NCBI GenBank assembly: GCA_050951095.1
Contig: JBMNIQ010000002.1
Coordinates: 1-64,000, forward strand
Origin: UMGS1519 sp050951095
GTDB taxonomy: Bacteria > Actinomycetota > Coriobacteriia > Coriobacteriales > Eggerthellaceae
Length of the DNA: 64,000 nt
Reading direction: 5' to 3'
Below, piece after piece: positions 59,942-64,000 of the stretch. The position numbers and the translations under genes are program-made. The notes under the pieces are model-generated. The model did not search any database, was not told the origin of the DNA, and saw only the letters and a list, made by a program, of their open reading frames with translations. Within the stretch, counting starts at the first letter, position 1. Every line of letters starts with the position of its first letter.

Positions 59942-61378
59942 ATGTCCACAGCCAGGATCCGCCATCTCGATTTCCGCGTCGGCCGGAAAAACCGCCCAGG
60001 CAAGGACTCGCCACTTGCAGCTGTCCTTGACCTGCTTCCCTGCCGGGAAGGCGTCAGCTTCCTGGACTCATCGCTTTGCGGACCCCAGGGCCGCTGGTCA
60101 ATATTGGGAACGCATCCCCGGGCCGTGCTCGAAGACCGGCATGGCATATGCTTTTGCAACGGAATGCCCATCGGCCATGATTTCACCGCGGCATTGCGCA
60201 ATCTCCTTTCCACCTGCAATCGCGCCGGGCGTTCGGACCTCCCCCTTGCCGACGGCGTTATCGGCTATATGGGATATGATTTCGGGCGCAGTCGCCTGGG
60301 AATTCCCTCGCGCCATGCCCCATCGGTCGATCTGCCCTGTGCCCGATTCGTCGCCTACGATCGCCTGTATGTGCAAGATGCCGACAAGGGTACGATCACT
60401 CTTATCGCCCAAGGGAAAACGGAACCAGCGGAAAAAGCATTAGACCAGATGGAGCGGCTTGCAAAAGCAGGAATCGCCCGACAAGTGCGCTATTCCGCAG
60501 CAGAAACGCCCTCGGCCGCTCCCATCGCCTTTTCCTCCGACTTCTCGCAGGCGGAATACCTGCAAGCAGTAGAGAAGCTGCAAGACTACCTTGCCGAAGG
60601 AGACGCCTACGTGGCGAACATGACACAGCGAATCACCGTCTCAAGCCCCGCCGATCCCTACCTGGTATACCGCCATCTGAGAGAAAGCAGTCCGGCGCCT
60701 TTCGCGTCGTACCTTCATGCGGGGAACGCCCAGATAATCTGTTCATCTCCCGAGCGTTTCCTTCGCGTGCGAAACCGAACAGTCGAAACGCGCCCCATAA
60801 AGGGCACACGCGCAAGAGGGGCGACTCCCACCCAAGACGCCGCGCTGAAACGCGAACTCGCCGAAAGCGAAAAAGACAGGAGCGAGTTGCTTATGGTCGT
60901 CGACCTTGAGCGCAACGATCTCAACCGCGTTTGCGAGCCCGGGAGCGTCGTCGTTCCCAAGCTATATGCAATCGAGAAGTACGCAGCAGTCTTCCAGCTG
61001 GTCGCAACGGTGCAAGGAAGGCTGGCGGGCGGGCATGATTGCCTAGACCTGTTGAAAGCAGCGTTTCCCGGCGGGTCGATCACCGGAGCGCCCAAGCTTC
61101 GCGTTATGGAGATACTCGACGAGCTCGAGCATTCTGCCCGCGGCCTGTACACCGGCTCTATCGGCTATATCTCATCAACGGGAGACTGCGATTTCAACAT
61201 CGTAATCCGCACAGCCGTCGCCCAGAACGGCATTTTCGAAATAGGTGCAGGCGGAGGCATAACCTGTGAATCGGACCCCGCGTTCGAATACCAGGAGACG
61301 CTCCTCAAAGCCCGTGCTGTGCTGCAGGCAATCGCCGCGGCGGAAAGGCGAACCCATGCATACCATCATTGCCGATGA
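59942..61378 (+). CDS. pabB: Aminodeoxychorismate synthase component I
   Basis: Converts chorismate plus ammonia to 4-amino-4-deoxychorismate. 478 aa. The N-terminal anthranilate-synthase-like domain (GRWSILGTHPRAVLEDRHG) is followed by the chorismate-binding domain: EYLQAVEKLQDYLAEGDAYV, QIICSSPERFLRVRNRTVET, RPIKGTRARG (the PIKGT motif carrying the catalytic Lys), SELLMVVDLERNDLNRVCEP and AAFPGGSITGAPKLRVMEIL. It lacks the fused PabC domain seen in some bacteria. It overlaps pabC by 23 nt, indicating coupled translation. Confidence 0.93.
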   Translation: MSTARIRHLDFRVGRKNRPGKDSPLAAVLDLLPCREGVSFLDSSLCGPQGRWSILGTHPRAVLEDRHGICFCNGMPIGHDFTAALRNLLSTCNRAGRSDLPLADGVIGYMGYDFGRSRLGIPSRHAPSVDLPCARFVAYDRLYVQDADKGTITLIAQGKTEPAEKALDQMERLAKAGIARQVRYSAAETPSAAPIAFSSDFSQAEYLQAVEKLQDYLAEGDAYVANMTQRITVSSPADPYLVYRHLRESSPAPFASYLHAGNAQIICSSPERFLRVRNRTVETRPIKGTRARGATPTQDAALKRELAESEKDRSELLMVVDLERNDLNRVCEPGSVVVPKLYAIEKYAAVFQLVATVQGRLAGGHDCLDLLKAAFPGGSITGAPKLRVMEILDELEHSARGLYTGSIGYISSTGDCDFNIVIRTAVAQNGIFEIGAGGGITCESDPAFEYQETLLKARAVLQAIAAAERRTHAYHHCR

Positions 61379-62096
61379 GGGTTTCTATTTCGGGATGGGC
61401 GCCTTCGAAACGCTCGCAGTGCATGCAGGGAAGCCCCTTCTGCTTCCCCATCACATACGGCGGCTTGAAAAGGCGCTGGATTTTCTGGGAATCGACCGCC
61501 GCAAAGCAGACGTGCAGAACGCCGTGAATGAAACCCTGCAATCCGCCGAAGAGGGGCTGCGGGAAAATGGAACCCTCAAAATAATTGTGACCAGGAAAAA
61601 CATCGATGTCTCCCTAACAGAAAGCCGATATGGGCCGCAGGCGTGGGAAGAGGGGTTCACGGCCGCCATCAGTACTGTTCGCCGCAACGAAACGTCGCCG
61701 TTCGTCTACCATAAAACACTCAATTACGGCGACAACATCTACGAAAAACGGCAGGCCAAAGCGCGGGGAATCGACGAACCGATTTTCCTGAACAGCCGCG
61801 GCGAGCTTTGCGAAGGCGCCACAAGCAACATATTCCTAGTACGGAAGGGTATGCTCTTCACCCCTCCCGTTGTCTGCGGGCTCCTGCCGGGTATCGCTCG
61901 TGAAATGGTAATCGAATCACACCCTGTCGTACAGCGAGCTATAACGCCCGATGAGTTCCCGGACTTCGACGAGGCATTCCTTACCAACTCGCTCTTCGGC
62001 ATCATGCCCCTGTTGCGCATAGGGAAGGTGCACTTCGATTCTCGGAACATGGCAGATGTGCTGCTGGAACAACTGCGCCCGAAGCTCTTGGGATAG
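61356..62096 (+). CDS. pabC: Aminodeoxychorismate lyase (class IV PLP enzyme)
   Basis: PLP lyase that releases pyruvate from aminodeoxychorismate to give p-aminobenzoate. 246 aa. FYFGMGAFETLAVHAGKPLL opens the fold; the PLP lysine is in FVYHKTLNYGDNIYEKRQAK. FLNSRGELCEGATSNIFLVR and GLLPGIAREMV are the class IV cofactor-phosphate segments. Branched-chain or D-amino acid transaminases share this fold; operon context decides for PabC. GGAAAGG precedes the ATG at 61356 inside the pabB end. Confidence 0.9.
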   Translation: MHTIIADEGFYFGMGAFETLAVHAGKPLLLPHHIRRLEKALDFLGIDRRKADVQNAVNETLQSAEEGLRENGTLKIIVTRKNIDVSLTESRYGPQAWEEGFTAAISTVRRNETSPFVYHKTLNYGDNIYEKRQAKARGIDEPIFLNSRGELCEGATSNIFLVRKGMLFTPPVVCGLLPGIAREMVIESHPVVQRAITPDEFPDFDEAFLTNSLFGIMPLLRIGKVHFDSRNMADVLLEQLRPKLLG

Positions 62097-62515
62097 AGCC
62101 TCCCTTCCGGGCAGAACGCTCGCGTCCGAAAAGGGGAGGGTCGAACGCCCGCTGCAAGCAATTGTCCCAATCAGCCCGCCTCCCCGGTCCCCGGCGTGCA
62201 GCATGGGGAAAATGAACGAATTTGCGTTGGAAGATTCCCAATTAACAAGACGCATTAGAGGTCCGAGTCAATACGATTAGATAAACTTAAAGTCGTTAGT
62301 TTATTAATAACTAATCAACAGGCTATTAACCTATTCATCAATTATTCAATATCGTGGCATTTCTATTCATTTAATTCACACAAGTGCGAAAATCTGTTGC
62401 GTTATTTCCCTCACATCTCCCTCATGAGGGAAGATAATGGTAACAAATATTGAACATTTCAATTTAATGCTATAAATCTTCTGTGCTCGGGCCAATAGGG
62501 CGCAAGGGAGGCCGT
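62097..62515. promoter_or_regulatory. AT-rich intergenic region with palindromes, LysR-gene promoter region
   Basis: No gene seen. 62270-62480 is strongly AT-rich. TCCCTCATGAGGGA (62418-62431) is a 14-bp perfect palindrome. ATTGAA-CAT-TTCAAT (62449-62463) is a 15-bp inverted repeat fitting the T-N11-A LysR box, 53 bp before the LysR start, consistent with autoregulation. Confidence 0.6.
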
Positions 62516-63412
62516 ATGAACCTTTCCCAGCTGTACTACTTCCGTATGCTGGCGCGCAAGCGCAGCTTCAAGGGCGCTGCCGCCGAACTGTATATCTCCG
62601 AACCCACGCTTTCCGTGGCCGTCAAGAAATTGGAAACGGAACTGGGAACCGAGCTGGTCATCCGCAAGCGACTCGCCATCGAGCTCACACCCGAAGGCGA
62701 GGAATTCGCCGAATGCCTGGAGCAGTCGCTGCAGAACATTGACGAGCACGTGGCAAGCATCAAGACGCATGCGCGCGAACGCAACCAGACGCTGCGCTTG
62801 GGAATCGTGTTCTCCCTGCAGCAGCGCGTCTGGCTGCCGCTGGTCAACGACTTCTGGATTGCACAGCACCGCGAACCGGACAACGTCATCAAGCAGGGCA
62901 CCACGGAACAGCTGCTGCATGCGCTGAAGAACGGCGAGATCGACGTCATCATCGCCGGCACGCTGGGAAAAGACGACTCCGTCACGTCCTACCCTCTGTG
63001 GACGTCGCCCGCGCTGGCCGCCATCAACACGAAGAACCCGCTGTCATCCCGTTCCAGCGTCACGTTCGACGACATCCGCGGCAGCCAGCTCATCACGTAT
63101 GTATCCGAAGGTCCCTTGGGCAAGGAATGCCATGACCTTGCAACGCGCTTCAATCTGAACCCGCTGTACGCGTATGCGAATGAGCCCTCCATCTGCTCGA
63201 ACATCGCTTCCCAGCCCGACTGCATCGGCATCGTCTGCGACTCGTGGCTCGCATATTCGCTGGATGACGTGGCCATCGTGCCCATCGAGGACTCGCCGGA
63301 GGACTTCCATCGCTTCTGGCTCACGCATCGGGCGAACCCGCCGAAAAGCCATACGCTTCTGCAGGAGTTCGTGAACTTCGCAAACAACTACGATTACAGC
63401 CGCTATCTGTAA
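62516..63412 (+). CDS. LysR-family transcriptional regulator
   Basis: 298 aa. Winged helix-turn-helix MNLSQLYYFRMLARKRSFKG with recognition helix SEPTLSVAVKKLETELGTEL. The effector domain includes QTLRLGIVFSLQQRVWLPLV, NGEIDVIIAGTLGKDDSVTS and FNLNPLYAYANEPSICSNIA. AAGGGAGG precedes the ATG at 62516. The upstream region has a palindromic T-N11-A box. Neighbours give no clear target; the pab operon lies upstream on the same strand with an AT-rich gap between. The opening matches the LysR at 45 kb. Confidence 0.92.
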   Translation: MNLSQLYYFRMLARKRSFKGAAAELYISEPTLSVAVKKLETELGTELVIRKRLAIELTPEGEEFAECLEQSLQNIDEHVASIKTHARERNQTLRLGIVFSLQQRVWLPLVNDFWIAQHREPDNVIKQGTTEQLLHALKNGEIDVIIAGTLGKDDSVTSYPLWTSPALAAINTKNPLSSRSSVTFDDIRGSQLITYVSEGPLGKECHDLATRFNLNPLYAYANEPSICSNIASQPDCIGIVCDSWLAYSLDDVAIVPIEDSPEDFHRFWLTHRANPPKSHTLLQEFVNFANNYDYSRYL

Positions 63413-63417
63413 ACGAA

Positions 63418-63444
63418 GCGCCGCCCCGATGATCGGAGCGGCGC
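63418..63444. terminator. Bidirectional terminator between LysR and membrane-protein genes
   Basis: GCGCCGCCCCGAT pairs with ATCGGAGCGGCGC (one mismatch) around a single base, followed by CTCTATTTATATA on the plus strand. Confidence 0.75.
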
Positions 63445-63500
63445 CTCTATTTATATATGGCGTTCGCACGAAGTGGCATGAACGCGCTTCTTTCTTCCCG

Positions 63501-63986
63501 CTATTTCTTCTCTACCGTCTTCGCAACTTTCGGCCGTTTCAGATGCGGCATCTCCCGGCGAACCGTTTTCATGGTGCTCAGGATCAGCGCGCAGACAATG
63601 ATGTTGACCACGGACGCCGGCTCCGGAATGCCCGCATACCAAACAGCCGCAATGAAGAACACCACGGACGCGGCAAGGATGATGATCGCGGGCACCTTCA
63701 AGCCGCCTTCCGATTTCCTGTCGTACATCCAGCCGAATCCCAGGAAGTTCAGCACCACGTAAATCACTGCCGTTATCAGCAGGAATATGGACTCAACGCG
63801 CATAAGGATTGCCGTATCCCATCCGTTGAATTGGTTGCCGCCGCGCGCCACCAATTCCCAGTCCTGGTATTCGGCACCCTGGAAATAGGAAAGCACTATC
63901 AAGGCAATGGCAATAACGCCAAGTACGATAGCCCACACGAAACAGAAGTTAAGCAGTTTATGCAGCCGATGGCGCGCTGCCGTCAT
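63501..63986 (-). CDS. Four-helix membrane protein of unknown function
   Basis: 161 aa, probably complete at its C terminus; the start near the window edge is uncertain. Hydrophobic segments: FVWAIVLGVIAIALIVLSYF, SIFLLITAVIYVVLNFLGFG, VPAIIILAASVVFFIAAVWY and a weaker PASVVNIIVCALILSTM. A 35-residue polar loop with WELVARGGNQFNGWDTA lies between helices 1 and 2, and a basic tail (KRPKVAKTVEKK) is cytosolic. No family recognised. The ATG at 63986 has a poor ribosome-binding site, so the gene may begin further upstream, outside the window. Confidence 0.6.
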   Translation of the reverse strand: MTAARHRLHKLLNFCFVWAIVLGVIAIALIVLSYFQGAEYQDWELVARGGNQFNGWDTAILMRVESIFLLITAVIYVVLNFLGFGWMYDRKSEGGLKVPAIIILAASVVFFIAAVWYAGIPEPASVVNIIVCALILSTMKTVRREMPHLKRPKVAKTVEKK

Positions 63987-64000
63987 TTCCAGCCCGTCGT

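Overview
The window looks like chromosomal DNA of a GC-rich actinobacterium, most likely a gut member of the Coriobacteriia/Eggerthellaceae. This is an inference from three things: a dnaK-grpE-dnaJ-hspR-clpB operon with a MerR-type HspR, a DciA-like (DUF721) gene next to gyrB-gyrA, and an anaerobe's gene set (ferredoxin, rubredoxin, acetate kinase, Ni-hydrogenase maturation genes, SstT, NhaC). No rRNA genes or complete mobile elements are visible.

Layout. 1-3.1 kb: hypF, a LytTR-type response regulator and a LytS/BtsS-type sensor kinase, all broken by single-base indels in short homopolymers. This pattern appears nowhere else in the window and probably reflects poor sequence quality. 3.3-8.9 kb: TauE-type exporter, glycosyltransferase, rsgA, an anchored OB-fold-like protein, trkH and a 45-codon membrane ORF. 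8.9-17.1 kb: HAD phosphatase and the heat-shock operon with a consensus promoter. 17.4-22 kb: ferredoxin, acyl-CoA dehydrogenase, then a nickel operon (84-aa protein, nikR, hypE) and a methyltransferase. 22.2-31.6 kb: typA, eno, tRNA-Ala, tRNA-Ile, a bifunctional nuclease, gyrA, gyrB. 31.7-35 kb: DciA-like, LCP ligase and TagO/WecA-type genes. 35-45.8 kb: zinc-ribbon membrane protein, alpha/beta hydrolase, ackA, an MFS-CBS fusion behind an attenuator-like leader, pyrE, a second MFS pump, sstT, LysR. 46-54.7 kb: larB, a split Zn/Cd ATPase module behind a palindromic operator, a universal stress protein, a HAD nucleotidase, MATE, NhaC, rubredoxin.

54.66-57.4 kb is the accessory region: hairpin-dense noncoding DNA, then about 2 kb of prophage debris bracketed by a solitary CRISPR repeat (55241-55272) and a well-formed type II tracrRNA gene (57251-57374). 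The two share a 25-bp identical core. No cas gene is present in the window. This is the most unusual feature seen: either the ruin of a type II CRISPR-Cas locus overwritten by phage DNA, or phage-borne RNA mimics of CRISPR components.

57.4-64 kb: SDR oxidoreductase, a truncated DUF6020-like gene, tRNA-Thr, and a pabA-pabB-pabC operon making p-aminobenzoate for folate. The pab operon is preceded by a leader that folds on paper into a three-way junction ending at the pabA ribosome-binding site. A LysR regulator with a palindromic T-N11-A box and a small membrane protein close the window.

Recurring theme: nickel handling (NikR, HypE, HypF, LarB), consistent with a NiFe hydrogenase and a nickel-pincer enzyme encoded elsewhere. 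Promoter, operator and RNA calls come from reading the sequence by eye and have not been computed.
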